Below, in pieces: positions 34,110 through 42,565 of a stretch of DNA of 64,000 nt. The stretch spans positions 41,638 through 105,637 of the forward strand of contig JAPOKA010000002.1 of assembly GCA_029977865.1 (NCBI GenBank), read 5' to 3'. This DNA comes from a bacterium. GTDB lineage: Bacteria > Planctomycetota > Phycisphaerae > Phycisphaerales > SM1A02. A model generated the notes under the pieces. It saw nothing but the letters and a program-made list of their open reading frames with translations, was not told the origin of the DNA and made no database searches. A program made the position numbers and the translations under genes. Positions within the stretch are counted from its first letter, which is position 1. The number at the start of each line of letters is the position of its first letter.

Positions 34110-35420
34110 TCAGCCGCGGCGCGAGCGAGGCGTGCGAGTTCGGGGCGGTGCCGGCAGGCGGAACCCGGCCGTCAGAATCGAAGGGACCGGTGGATACTGC
34201 ACCACGACTCGCCAGCACCGGAACCGATCACAGGGGGCGGCGCCATCGTCGCCGAGCAGTTGGCTCGACCGTTCGAGGATCTTCTCGTCGAGCGACCGGA
34301 ACCAATCGAACTCGCGCGGAAGCGGGAGTTCCGGCTTCCGCTTCCCGGTCACGCTCCACTCGACTTCGTTCACGTTCGCCTCGACCGAAAGCCGCCCGGT
34401 GACCAGGTCCCGACGAGAACCCGGCTCCGCGCGGCTCGGGAAAAGCCCCGCGATGGGAAGCGATCCCAGCTGGAGCCGCCGATCGACGAGCAGGTCCAGC
34501 ATCAGCCACTCCATGGGCGGCGTGGCCCCAACTTGAAAGTCCGCGTGATCCTCATCCGCGGCGGCAAACGCGCTGCCGATCGCACGTCTCATGAGTGCAA
34601 AGGTCGCGCGAATCGCGACATCCGGACCTCCCAGCCAGGAGCAGAGGCTCAGGCGACGGCTTCCGAAGGCCAGGTCGTTCGGCTCCACGCCTGACTCGAT
34701 CGCGTCGCCTGCGGCCTCTGGAGAGGAGAACTCCGGCACCAGCGGCGTGTGATCGCCGGCATCGACGATGGCGCAGCCGCGGTCGTTCGCGGACGATTCG
34801 CCGGGCGGCGGCAGGCCGGGTGCGAGTCGCCACGGTGGGCCGGGCCGCGTGCGACGAAGCCCTTCGAACACCGTCCACTGCAGCACATCGACCCGCCCGG
34901 GCGTCGAAGAGGGAGCGAGGACGTAGCGAGCGACTCGAGCCCGGGCCGAGATCCCGGACAGGGCGATGGTCGCTTCGTACACGGCTTTCCGCTCGGCAAG
35001 GCTCGTCGCTCGCTCGGCCGCGGTGTCGAGCCCCCCCGCGGCGGCAAGTCGAACCATCCACTGCTGCGAGGAATCGATCTTCCGCAGCGTGTCCACCTCC
35101 TTGATGGCCTTGAGCAGACCCGCGACCGCGGGATCTGGAACGCCTCGCGACCGCAACGCCTCGACGACGCTTCGCCACGTCGCGGGGCCGGGCCACGCGG
35201 GCAGGCCGATCGCCGGCTGCGAGGTCGAGGCGAGCAGCAGGATCTTGTGCGCCGTAGCGCGGCGGAGGTTCATCTGCCGTGCGAAGGAGCGGACCGTCCG
35301 TCCCTCCGGAGGCACCGCGACATCGACTGCCGCAGAGAGGGCGACGCGGACCGCCTCAAGCCGCTGCTCGAGCGCGGAGGCGTACTCGGAGAAGGTCGCG
35401 GGGCGAGTCTTGACCATCAC
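34110..35420 (-). CDS. Unknown protein with HTH-like N-terminus, paralogue A
   Basis: A 436-residue cytoplasmic protein. Near residue 42, RTVRSFARQMNLRRATAHKI looks like a helix-turn-helix. It is followed by a charged helical region, a middle alpha/beta part (ARVARYVLAPSSTPGRVDVL, EGLRRTRPGPPWRLAPGL) and a C-terminal part. The gene at 42566 follows the same plan: HTH-like SWGRRLGIDKDLAWKAYRIA, then PTFLVAPSRKPGLVDLAFV and EGFRRLRPGQPWCVCAP. The two are clearly paralogous. I infer DNA-binding regulators with a sensor domain, but no known family is recognised. It interrupts the two arn blocks on the opposite strand. Confidence 0.72.
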   Translation of the reverse strand: MMVKTRPATFSEYASALEQRLEAVRVALSAAVDVAVPPEGRTVRSFARQMNLRRATAHKILLLASTSQPAIGLPAWPGPATWRSVVEALRSRGVPDPAVAGLLKAIKEVDTLRKIDSSQQWMVRLAAAGGLDTAAERATSLAERKAVYEATIALSGISARARVARYVLAPSSTPGRVDVLQWTVFEGLRRTRPGPPWRLAPGLPPPGESSANDRGCAIVDAGDHTPLVPEFSSPEAAGDAIESGVEPNDLAFGSRRLSLCSWLGGPDVAIRATFALMRRAIGSAFAAADEDHADFQVGATPPMEWLMLDLLVDRRLQLGSLPIAGLFPSRAEPGSRRDLVTGRLSVEANVNEVEWSVTGKRKPELPLPREFDWFRSLDEKILERSSQLLGDDGAAPCDRFRCWRVVVQYPPVPSILTAGFRLPAPPRTRTPRSRRG

Positions 35421-35471
35421 GCCCGTATACCGGAAGTCGCGGCGATCCGCATTCGATCTCGCCCGAACACG

Positions 35472-36665
35472 TCAGGTTGTCAAACGCGACCTGCGCATGG
35501 GCGGCAGCAGGTGGTCACGCAGGATTTTGAGATGGATCTCCCGGCGAGCCGGGGCGATCTCGAAGGCGGCAATGAGTCGAAGCGACGCCAGGAAGTGGCG
35601 GTTGGCCTCGAAGTAGCGGCGGTCTGCAGGATCGCGATGCTCGAAATAGCGCCGCGCGAAGGACTCCCACAGACGCACGCCCAATTCGACCGGGATGCCG
35701 GTGGCGAGCATGCTGAACTCGAGTTCCCGCACCCCGTAGATCAGGTAGATCAGCGCGACATCGAACCAGTGGCTGCCGCGGGAGAGATCACCCATGTCGA
35801 TGACGACCGGCTCGCCCCGCCGCAGCATGATGTTGCTCGAGTGCAGGTCGAAGTGGACGCAGTGTTCGGGACCGGGCATTTCTTCGAGCAGCCGATGCAG
35901 GAGATCGACGTCCGCGTCGGCGAGATCGCCGCGGAGACTCTCGATGTTGCCTTGCATGCGCTCGGCGAGTCGCGGGAGTTCCTCGAGCCCGTCCTTCGCC
36001 GCATGCACCCGCTCGACGATCTCGAAGAGCATCGCGGCATGCCGCTCGACCTGTTCGGGCTCGCGACGGATCACCTCGCTGAAGAGTTCCGCCTCGAGAA
36101 GTTCGTAGACCACTCCGACCCGACCGCGACAGGTGACCATCTCGAAGGAGATCGCGGTGGGAATGCCCATCACGAACGCCTGCCGGGCCAGCCGCTTCTC
36201 CTGCTCGGCGACGGCACTCGCCACGCCCTCGCGATAGAGCTTCACGATCTGCTCGGGACCGATCCGGAAGCACTCCCCGCAGACGCCCGCGGAGATCGGA
36301 GAGAGGCCGTCGAGCGAGATCTCCCGCGGCGTGGCGACCGCGGTGTCGGATCGCTCGAGGTGCAGGACCTTCGACAGACCGGTGATCTCGAAGACGCCCG
36401 CGACGCTCTCGGAGAGGCCCACCACCCGCAGCCGGCCTCCCGCCGCCGCGAGGCGTCGGTGCGCGTCGAGCACGACGCGAATCCCGGCGCTCGAGAGGAA
36501 GCGGCACGCCGAGAAGTCGAAGACCGCCTCGATGACGCCCTCCCAGCGGAGTCGGGCCTCGAGTCGGGGCGCCGTCTCGCTCGTGAACCGTGGCGGCACC
36601 GGAATGGTCAAGACGCCATCGACGGGACCGATGGGGTTCGATGGCTCGGTCGGTGCGGTCTTCAT
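35472..36665 (-). CDS. STAS domain fused to an aminoglycoside-phosphotransferase-like kinase
   Basis: A 397-residue fusion. Residues 1-105 form a STAS/anti-anti-sigma domain: DGVLTIPVPPRFTSETAPRL, then DFSACRFLSSAGIRVVLDAH, whose DFS-x-SSAGI matches the phosphorylatable Ser loop. Residues about 120-397 form an APH/choline-kinase-like fold: IVKLYREG (nucleotide Lys), CVHFDLHSSNIM near residue 270 (catalytic Asp, metal Asn) and VVIDMGD (metal Asp). All key kinase residues are present. Start at MKTAPTEPS (36665), with GAGGAGGG about 10 nt upstream. It sits between arnA and arnD, divergent from arnD. Substrate unknown. Confidence 0.85.
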   Translation of the reverse strand: MKTAPTEPSNPIGPVDGVLTIPVPPRFTSETAPRLEARLRWEGVIEAVFDFSACRFLSSAGIRVVLDAHRRLAAAGGRLRVVGLSESVAGVFEITGLSKVLHLERSDTAVATPREISLDGLSPISAGVCGECFRIGPEQIVKLYREGVASAVAEQEKRLARQAFVMGIPTAISFEMVTCRGRVGVVYELLEAELFSEVIRREPEQVERHAAMLFEIVERVHAAKDGLEELPRLAERMQGNIESLRGDLADADVDLLHRLLEEMPGPEHCVHFDLHSSNIMLRRGEPVVIDMGDLSRGSHWFDVALIYLIYGVRELEFSMLATGIPVELGVRLWESFARRYFEHRDPADRRYFEANRHFLASLRLIAAFEIAPARREIHLKILRDHLLPPMRRSRLTT

Positions 36666-36830
36666 GAGCCAGGGCCCTCCTCGATGCGGCCACGACCGCA
36701 CTCGAGGCGAGCGCAAGCCTGACCTGGTCGGTGCACTCTATCGAGCCATCAGGCCCGCCCGCGTGCCCCCCAACCGAACGCGGCCTCCCTCGCGGTGCGG
36801 AACGCCGGTCGCGACTACGCTCACTGCTCG

Positions 36831-37775
36831 ATGGCCATCGCGCTTCGCATCGACGTCGACACCTATTCCGGCACCCGTGACGGCGTGCCGAGGCTTCTGA
36901 CGATTCTCGAACGCCGCGGCATCGCGGCAACGTGGTACTTCACGGTCGGTCCGGACAACATGGGGCGGCACCTTTGGCGACTGCTGCGGCCGAAGTTCGC
37001 CCTCAAGATGCTCCGCTCGAAGGCCGCGAGCCTCTACGGCTGGGAGATCCTGCTGCGCGGCACGCTGTGGCCGGGTCCCGAGATCGGCCGGTCGCTCACC
37101 GACACGATTCGCCTGCCCATCGCGGCCGGCCACGAGTTCGGCGTGCACGCGTGGGACCACCATCGCTGGCAGCGAAGCGTCGAGCGGCTCGCGGACGACG
37201 CGTTGCAGGAGGAGTTCGACCGCGCCTTCTCTCTCCTCGCCGAGATCGCTGGCCGCGCCCCAGAGACCTCCGCGACACCCGGCTGGCGCACGACCGAGCG
37301 TGTGCTCGCGATGAAGTCCTCCTATGCGCTTCGCTTCAACAGCGATTGCCGCGGCGCCGCGGTCCCCTTTCGGCCGAGGCTCGCCGACGGGCGTGTGCTC
37401 CAACAGCCGCAGGTACCCGTCGACCTGCCCACCTACGACGAGGCGATCGGCACACTGGTCGCTGACGACGAGGCGTTCAACGCGATGCTGCTCGCGCGGC
37501 TTGCCGACGGCGCGGATCACGTGCTGACGATCCACACCGAGAGCGAGGGGGGCGCGAAGGCGACGCTCTTCGAACGCTTCCTCGACGCGGCGATCGCGGA
37601 AGGACACGCCTTCGAGCCGCTCGGCACCTGGCTGGATCGGCAGCCGCCTCCGCAACCGGGGCGAGTCGCCAAGGGCATGGTGCCGGGGCGCGAAGGCTGG
37701 CTTGCCGTCGTCGAGACCATCTCGTCGCACGACGGCGGCGTGGCTGCGTCCCTCATTCCGGAGCGCCATCGGTGA
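36831..37775 (+). CDS. arnD: 4-deoxy-4-formamido-L-arabinose-phosphoundecaprenol deformylase
   Basis: Polysaccharide-deacetylase-fold enzyme that removes the formyl group from undecaprenyl-phosphate-L-Ara4FN before transfer to lipid A. 314 residues, close to the usual 300. ALRIDVDTYSGTRDGVPRLL at the start supplies the catalytic and metal Asp. FGVHAWDHHRWQ supplies metal His residues, and LTIHTESEGG carries the late His. The start ATG at 36831 is fixed by this N-terminal motif. TACGCT only 14 nt upstream suggests a very short leader. Separated from arnA by two opposite-strand genes. Confidence 0.95.
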   Translation: MAIALRIDVDTYSGTRDGVPRLLTILERRGIAATWYFTVGPDNMGRHLWRLLRPKFALKMLRSKAASLYGWEILLRGTLWPGPEIGRSLTDTIRLPIAAGHEFGVHAWDHHRWQRSVERLADDALQEEFDRAFSLLAEIAGRAPETSATPGWRTTERVLAMKSSYALRFNSDCRGAAVPFRPRLADGRVLQQPQVPVDLPTYDEAIGTLVADDEAFNAMLLARLADGADHVLTIHTESEGGAKATLFERFLDAAIAEGHAFEPLGTWLDRQPPPQPGRVAKGMVPGREGWLAVVETISSHDGGVAASLIPERHR

Positions 37776-37836
37776 GCACTCCGCGCTTCGGTACCCACCT
37801 TCCCGCAAGAGGCTTTGCGTCGACGGAGCATCGTCC

Positions 37837-39600
37837 GTGAGCACGTTGCGCCTGGTGTGGATCGCCATTGCGGTGTTCGTCGCGGTGTATCTGCTCTTTC
37901 TCGGCGTGCGTCCGCTCATCGTTCCGGACGAACATCGCTACGCGGCGATCGGCCTCGAGATGATCGCTCGCGGCGACTTCACGGTGCCGAGACTCATCGG
38001 GTTCCGCTACTTCGAGAAGCCCGCAGGCGGCGCGCACCTCGTGGCGCTGGCGGTCGAGGCCTTCGGCCGCAACGCCTTCGCCTACCGATTGCCCTCGGTC
38101 TTCGGCGCCGGGCTCGCGGCTCTTCTGCTCTCGTTCGCGGCCGCGCGGGCGACCGGCCGCGGCGGACTCGGCGCCCTCGCCGCCATCGCGTTCTCGACGA
38201 TGGTGATGCCGGTGATCGTCGGGACGACGGTCATCCTCGATGCGCCGTTCGCCGGATTCGTCACCGCGTCGCTCGCCCTCGTATGGATCGGCCTTGAGTC
38301 GCCGCGGCGGGCGGTGCGGCTGGCGTTGCTCGCCGCCGCCGGACTCGCCGCCGGGTGCGGGTTTCTCGTGAAGGGGCCGCTGGCGATCGTGCTCGCGGCG
38401 ATGGTGATCGGCCCGTGGCTGGCGTGGGAGCGGCGCTTGCGCGACCTGCTGCTGGCACCGTGGATCCCGCTGTTCTTTGCCGCGCTCGCGGTGCTTCCGT
38501 GGGGCCTCGCGATCCACCAGCGCGAGCCGCAGTTCTGGCCGACCTTCATCTGGGTCGAACATCTGCAGCGATTTCTCGAACCCGACGCCAACCAGCACTC
38601 CGAGCCCTGGTGGTACTACCTGCCGGTGCTGCTGGTGGCTGCGCTGCCGTGGACGCTCTCGATTCCAGCCGCGCTTCGGGGTCTGGTCTCCGGCGCGAAC
38701 GAGGATCGATCGAGCCAAGCGTCCAAGGTCGCCTCGACCTGCGAGGTGTCGCCTCCGCTGCGTTCATGGATCCGCTTCTCGCTCTGCTGGATCGCGCTGC
38801 CGTTGCTCTTCTTCTCCGCGAGTTCGGGCAAGCTGGCGACCTACCTCATGCCCGTGCTGCCGCCGATCGCCGGACTCGTGACGATCGGCCTCGTGCGTGC
38901 GTTCGAGCGACGCCCCGCCGCGGCGAAGCCATCCTTCGCCGCGAAGGCGCCGGCGTTCATCCTGCTGCTGCTGGCGATCTTCGCGCTGCTCATGACGCTC
39001 TTGACCGACGACTCGTCGCGAGTGTGGCTCGAGGGCGGGCGATGGCGCGGGCTGTTGCTGGCGGCGGGCCTTGCGCTGTGGGCGGTCTTCGACCTCAAGG
39101 CGATTCGCGAGCCCAATGCGATGAGGCGGATGCTGTGGATGGGACTTTCGCCCGCCATGCTCTTCGCCTGCTTCCCGATCCTCTATCCCTCGGCGCTGGT
39201 GCCCGAGTCGAAGGCTCCATCCGCGTTCATCCTCGAGCACCGCGAGCGCCTCGAGAAGGCGCCGACGATCGTCGCGACCGAGCAGATCGCGATTGCGATC
39301 GGCTGCGAACTCGACCGCTACGACAAGCTGATCGCCCTCGCGCCGGGCGAACTGGAGAACGGCCTCGGCGATGCGGAGGAGGCGAACCGCCTGATCCCCG
39401 GCGAGGCGCTCGTCGATCGCCTGCGGGCCCTGCTTGCCGACGGCGCCGTCAGCGTGGTCGGCCAGGCTCGGCACCTCGATCCGGTGCTCGATCCCGCGAT
39501 CTCGGAGGGCCTGCTGCCGACGCCGACCGGCCGCATCGAGGGACCGCGGCTGGTGATCGTCGAGTTCGGGGGTGGCGACGACTACCATCCCGCCCCGTGA
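37837..39600 (+). CDS. arnT: Lipid A 4-amino-4-deoxy-L-arabinose transferase (ArnT/PMT family)
   Basis: Inner-membrane GT83/PMT-like glycosyltransferase that moves L-Ara4N from undecaprenyl phosphate to lipid A phosphates on the periplasmic side. This lowers negative charge and gives polymyxin resistance. 587 residues with about 12 hydrophobic segments. The first periplasmic loop holds PLIVPDEHRYAAIGLEMIARG with the catalytic Asp-Glu (PDEHRY). FEKPAGGAHL is another family motif. The C-terminal soluble domain of about 130 residues starts after FPILYPSALVPESKAPS. GTG 37837 has GGAG 9 nt upstream. It follows arnD by 61 nt and overlaps rimO as GTGA. Confidence 0.93.
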   Translation: MSTLRLVWIAIAVFVAVYLLFLGVRPLIVPDEHRYAAIGLEMIARGDFTVPRLIGFRYFEKPAGGAHLVALAVEAFGRNAFAYRLPSVFGAGLAALLLSFAAARATGRGGLGALAAIAFSTMVMPVIVGTTVILDAPFAGFVTASLALVWIGLESPRRAVRLALLAAAGLAAGCGFLVKGPLAIVLAAMVIGPWLAWERRLRDLLLAPWIPLFFAALAVLPWGLAIHQREPQFWPTFIWVEHLQRFLEPDANQHSEPWWYYLPVLLVAALPWTLSIPAALRGLVSGANEDRSSQASKVASTCEVSPPLRSWIRFSLCWIALPLLFFSASSGKLATYLMPVLPPIAGLVTIGLVRAFERRPAAAKPSFAAKAPAFILLLLAIFALLMTLLTDDSSRVWLEGGRWRGLLLAAGLALWAVFDLKAIREPNAMRRMLWMGLSPAMLFACFPILYPSALVPESKAPSAFILEHRERLEKAPTIVATEQIAIAIGCELDRYDKLIALAPGELENGLGDAEEANRLIPGEALVDRLRALLADGAVSVVGQARHLDPVLDPAISEGLLPTPTGRIEGPRLVIVEFGGGDDYHPAP

Positions 39601-41162
39601 GCACCCCCACCCCTGCCGACATCCGCCGCGTCGCCTTCGTCAGCCTCGGCTGCCCGAAGAACCTCGTCGACAGCGAGCGCATGCTCGGCCTGCTTCGCGA
39701 GGACGGGCTCGAGCTCGTCTCCGACCACGCCGCCGCCGACGCGGTCGTCATCAACACCTGCGGATTCCTCGAAGCCTCGCGGCTCGAGTCGCTCGAGGTG
39801 ATCCGCGAGGCCCTCGATCGCAAGAAGACCGGCGACCTCAAGCGGGTCGTGGTGGCGGGCTGCCTCGTGCAGCGGCACCGAGCGCGGCTGCTCGACTGGG
39901 CTCCCGAAATCGACTCGATGATCGGCGTCTTCGACCGCGATCGCGTGGTCGACGCGGTGCGCGGCGAGGCGCCGTCGCGCGACGGCCTCGATGCGACACA
40001 GTCGCCCAAGTACTGGATCGCCGGCAACGCCCTGCAGGCGGCGAAGGACCGCGGCCGCGACACCACCGGGCTCACCGTCCAGGGCAAGGACGGCAAGGGC
40101 ATCGGCTACTTCGAGGAGGACGCTGGCCGCGTGCGACTCACGCCGAGGCACTGGGCGTACCTCCGGATCAGCGAAGGCTGCAACCAGCGCTGCGCGTTCT
40201 GCACGATCCCCTCGATCCGCGGCAAGATGCGCTCGAAGCCCCGCGCGAGAATCCTCGACGAGGCGCGGGCGCTCCTCGCCGAAGGCGCGTTCGAACTGAA
40301 CCTCATCGGGCAGGACACCACGAGCTGGGGCGAGGACATTGGCGACGCGGGCGGCCTGCCGGCGCTCCTTGCCGATCTCGACACGCTGGCCGACGAGTTC
40401 GGCGGGGCGTGGCTGCGACTCATGTACGCCTACCCGAGCACCTTCGGCGACGAAGCGATCGACGCCCTCGCGAGCCTTCGGAACGTGGTCAAGTACCTCG
40501 ACATCCCGCTGCAGCACGCGAGCGACGCGATGCTCGCGCGGATGCGGCGGAACGTCACGCGAGCCCACACCGAGACACTGCTTGCGAAGCTGCGCGAGCG
40601 GGTGCCGGGCATCGCCATCCGCACGACCTTCATCACCGGATTCCCCGGCGAGACCGAGGCCGATCACGAGGAGCTCGTCGAGTTCGTGCGCGAGCAGCGC
40701 TTCGAGGCGATGGGCGTCTTCCAGTACAGCCGCGAGGAAGGCACGCCGGCCGGCACCATGGACGGCGATCCGGCGCTGCATGTGCCCGACGCGGTGAAAG
40801 CGCAGCGCGAGGCGGAACTCATGCTCGCGCAGCAGGAGAACGCCTTCGCCGATGCCGCGTGGCAGGCCGAGCAGGGCGCGATCCTCGACGTCCTGATCGA
40901 AGGGGCCGCGGGCGACCCCGGCGTTCCGGCGGCGCCGCAGGCGGAGCTCACCAAGGGCGAGGTGCTGCACTCGGGCCGCGCGTATCACCAGGCGCCGCAG
41001 ATCGATTCGATGACCGCGGTGATCTCGAAGACCCGCCACGCGCCGGGCGAACTGGTCCGCTGCATCGTCGTCGCCAGCGACGGCTACGACCTCGTCGCGC
41101 GGCCCGAGCAGGAGGTTCGGGACGCGGCCGAGGGCCGCATCGGCCTGCCGGTTGTGGGGTAA
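39597..41162 (+). CDS. rimO: Ribosomal protein S12 methylthiotransferase
   Basis: Radical-SAM enzyme that methylthiolates Asp88-equivalent of ribosomal protein S12. 521 residues, longer than the usual 440. UPF0004 domain cysteines are in SLGCPKNLVDSE, NTCGFLEAS and VVAGCLVQ. The radical-SAM CxxxCxxC is in EGCNQRCAFCTIP, and a TRAM-like domain forms the C-terminus. There is an insertion of about 50 residues (SPKYWIAGNAL to VQGKDGKGIGYF, about 138-175) between the two domains, plus a longer TRAM region. GTG start overlaps the arnT stop by 4 nt. No known link of RimO to lipid A. Confidence 0.94.
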   Translation: MSTPTPADIRRVAFVSLGCPKNLVDSERMLGLLREDGLELVSDHAAADAVVINTCGFLEASRLESLEVIREALDRKKTGDLKRVVVAGCLVQRHRARLLDWAPEIDSMIGVFDRDRVVDAVRGEAPSRDGLDATQSPKYWIAGNALQAAKDRGRDTTGLTVQGKDGKGIGYFEEDAGRVRLTPRHWAYLRISEGCNQRCAFCTIPSIRGKMRSKPRARILDEARALLAEGAFELNLIGQDTTSWGEDIGDAGGLPALLADLDTLADEFGGAWLRLMYAYPSTFGDEAIDALASLRNVVKYLDIPLQHASDAMLARMRRNVTRAHTETLLAKLRERVPGIAIRTTFITGFPGETEADHEELVEFVREQRFEAMGVFQYSREEGTPAGTMDGDPALHVPDAVKAQREAELMLAQQENAFADAAWQAEQGAILDVLIEGAAGDPGVPAAPQAELTKGEVLHSGRAYHQAPQIDSMTAVISKTRHAPGELVRCIVVASDGYDLVARPEQEVRDAAEGRIGLPVVG

Positions 41163-41168
41163 GGGCGA

Positions 41169-41189
41169 GGTGGGCGTTCTTCGCCCACC
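41169..41189 (+). terminator. 8-bp hairpin after rimO
   Basis: GGTGGGCG and CGCCCACC flank TTCTT, 6 nt after the rimO stop. The loop-arm sequence TCTTCGCCCACCG recurs once about 70 nt further on. No long T-run follows, so moderate support. Confidence 0.5.
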
Positions 41190-41445
41190 GTGCGGCCCCG
41201 CACTCGCGCGGATCGCGCGGTCATTCGTGGCCTTCAGGCGTCTTCGCCCACCGGATGGAGGCCGACGCGGCGGGCCAGAGGCCCGCGGTCCGCCGGATGG
41301 CGAGAGGCCAAGCTCGGCGCCGACGTGACCGCATGCCCCGTCACCCGAAGGCCACACCGCCGCAGGCGACCGGTTCAACGGCCGTCCGCGGCGGTGCGGC
41401 GGTCAGTGTGCAGGTTGGACGGCGATCAGCCGCGGCCGAGCAGGA

Positions 41446-42144
41446 TCAGTGGCGGCGACGGCGGAAACCGAGCAGGCCCGGTACCGCGACCAACGCGATG
41501 GCGCCAGAGCCGGGGACCGCTGAAGCGGTCGCGCCGAAGGAGATTGCCAGAGTGGCGCCGCCGGAGGGGCTGTAGTTCGCCGTGTTGTTCCTGAACGTGT
41601 CGAGCGCGGCGAAGCCGTTGCTCGTCGTGTAGAAGTTGTTGGAGGTGTTTGCAGCGTATCCCGTGCGACGACTGATGCCGACGTTCCCCGCGTCGTAGAG
41701 GATCAGCGCGTAGGAGGTGTTCGCCGACATGGCGTACGCGCTGATGTTGGGCAGCTGCGCGGAAGTGATGTTCGCCGTGAAGTAGTTGGCTTGCGTCGTC
41801 GGCATCCCGGAGATCGTGATCGTGTCGGTGGCGTACGCCGTCGATCCCGCCACCGCCGAGTACGCCGTCGAATTCGTCGTGTTGTGAAGCGCCACCTTCA
41901 GCGACACGGTCCCGGACGTGTTCGTGTAGGTGTTGAGCCCGAGATCGATCCAGCTGATCTTGAACCCACCCGCAGATCCGGTCGTGAAGGCAACGCCGAA
42001 GTTCTGCGTGTAGCCGGTGCCGGTCCAGGTGGTGTACGAGTTGACGGGATCGGTCGGAGTAAACCAGGTCACGTTCGACGCGTGGGCGGTGCTGCCGATG
42101 CCGATGGCCAGCAGCAAGGCTTCCATGATGTCGTTGCGATGCAT
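41446..42144 (-). CDS. PEP-CTERM-like exported protein
   Basis: A 232-residue exported protein. The signal peptide is HRNDIMEALLLAIGIGSTAHA. The mature domain is rich in Thr, Ser and Asn and mostly beta, beginning SNVTWFTPTDPVNSYTT. The C-terminal sorting tail has VPGSGAIAL, hydrophobic VAVPGLLGF and RRRRH, the pattern recognised by exosortase. Start ATG 42144 has GGAGAAA upstream; an ATG six codons later is also possible. The mature sequence resembles choice-of-anchor domains in other PEP-CTERM proteins in composition, but no ligand is predicted. Divergent from the HTH-like paralogue B. Confidence 0.82.
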   Translation of the reverse strand: MHRNDIMEALLLAIGIGSTAHASNVTWFTPTDPVNSYTTWTGTGYTQNFGVAFTTGSAGGFKISWIDLGLNTYTNTSGTVSLKVALHNTTNSTAYSAVAGSTAYATDTITISGMPTTQANYFTANITSAQLPNISAYAMSANTSYALILYDAGNVGISRRTGYAANTSNNFYTTSNGFAALDTFRNNTANYSPSGGATLAISFGATASAVPGSGAIALVAVPGLLGFRRRRH

Positions 42145-42565
42145 GCGCTTTCTCCGAGTGGCAGTGAAGAGTGGGATCGAGGCTGCGGCCTCCGGACCGC
42201 CCGAGGTCGAACTTAGCACCGGAATGCGCCCACACGCGGAGGCGATCGTCTGCCACAGACGCTGCTCGCCGCGCAGGATCGGCGGTGCGGGAGCGATGGC
42301 GCACGTCGGAGCCGCTGCCCGATCGTCGTCGTGCCTGTCCATCGCGATGACAACCTTGATGAGGTTCGGCTCGCGTCCTGACTCAACGCAACGCCGGAGA
42401 CCGGTTGGGACCGCGCGATCCGCCGCCTACTCCGTGTCTGTCACAGACAGTGCCACGAACGATCCGGTGCCCGAAGCGACCCAGTCCGCACTGCCGGTAT
42501 CCCGGGTGCTACAACTCACTCGGCCCGCCGAGTCGGAAGTGTCTCGCTCGGCCGGAGCCGGCCTC
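42145..42565. other. 421-nt divergent intergenic region
   Basis: Lies between the PEP-CTERM gene and HTH-like paralogue B. No gene seen. It contains the inverted repeat at 42435-42449, and a -10-like TACAACT near 42511 toward paralogue B. Confidence 0.5.
42435..42449. promoter_or_regulatory. Perfect inverted repeat TGTCTGT-C-ACAGACA
   Basis: Seven-bp arms around a single C, 117 nt before the start of paralogue B and about 290 nt before the PEP-CTERM start. It is one helical turn and a half long and has the form of an operator for a dimeric regulator. Which protein binds it is not shown. Confidence 0.45.

Noticed and set aside
34110..36665. Mobile-element insertion as the cause of the split between arnA and arnD
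   Set aside because: No transposase, terminal inverted repeats or target duplications are visible around the interrupting genes. Rearrangement is possible, but an insertion element cannot be shown.
41163..41445. Repeat family or regulatory RNA in the rimO-PEP-CTERM gap
   Set aside because: TCTTCGCCCACCG is repeated only twice and the remaining hairpins (for example GCGGGCC-AGA-GGCCCGC) are short. Best explained as a terminator plus chance in GC-rich DNA.
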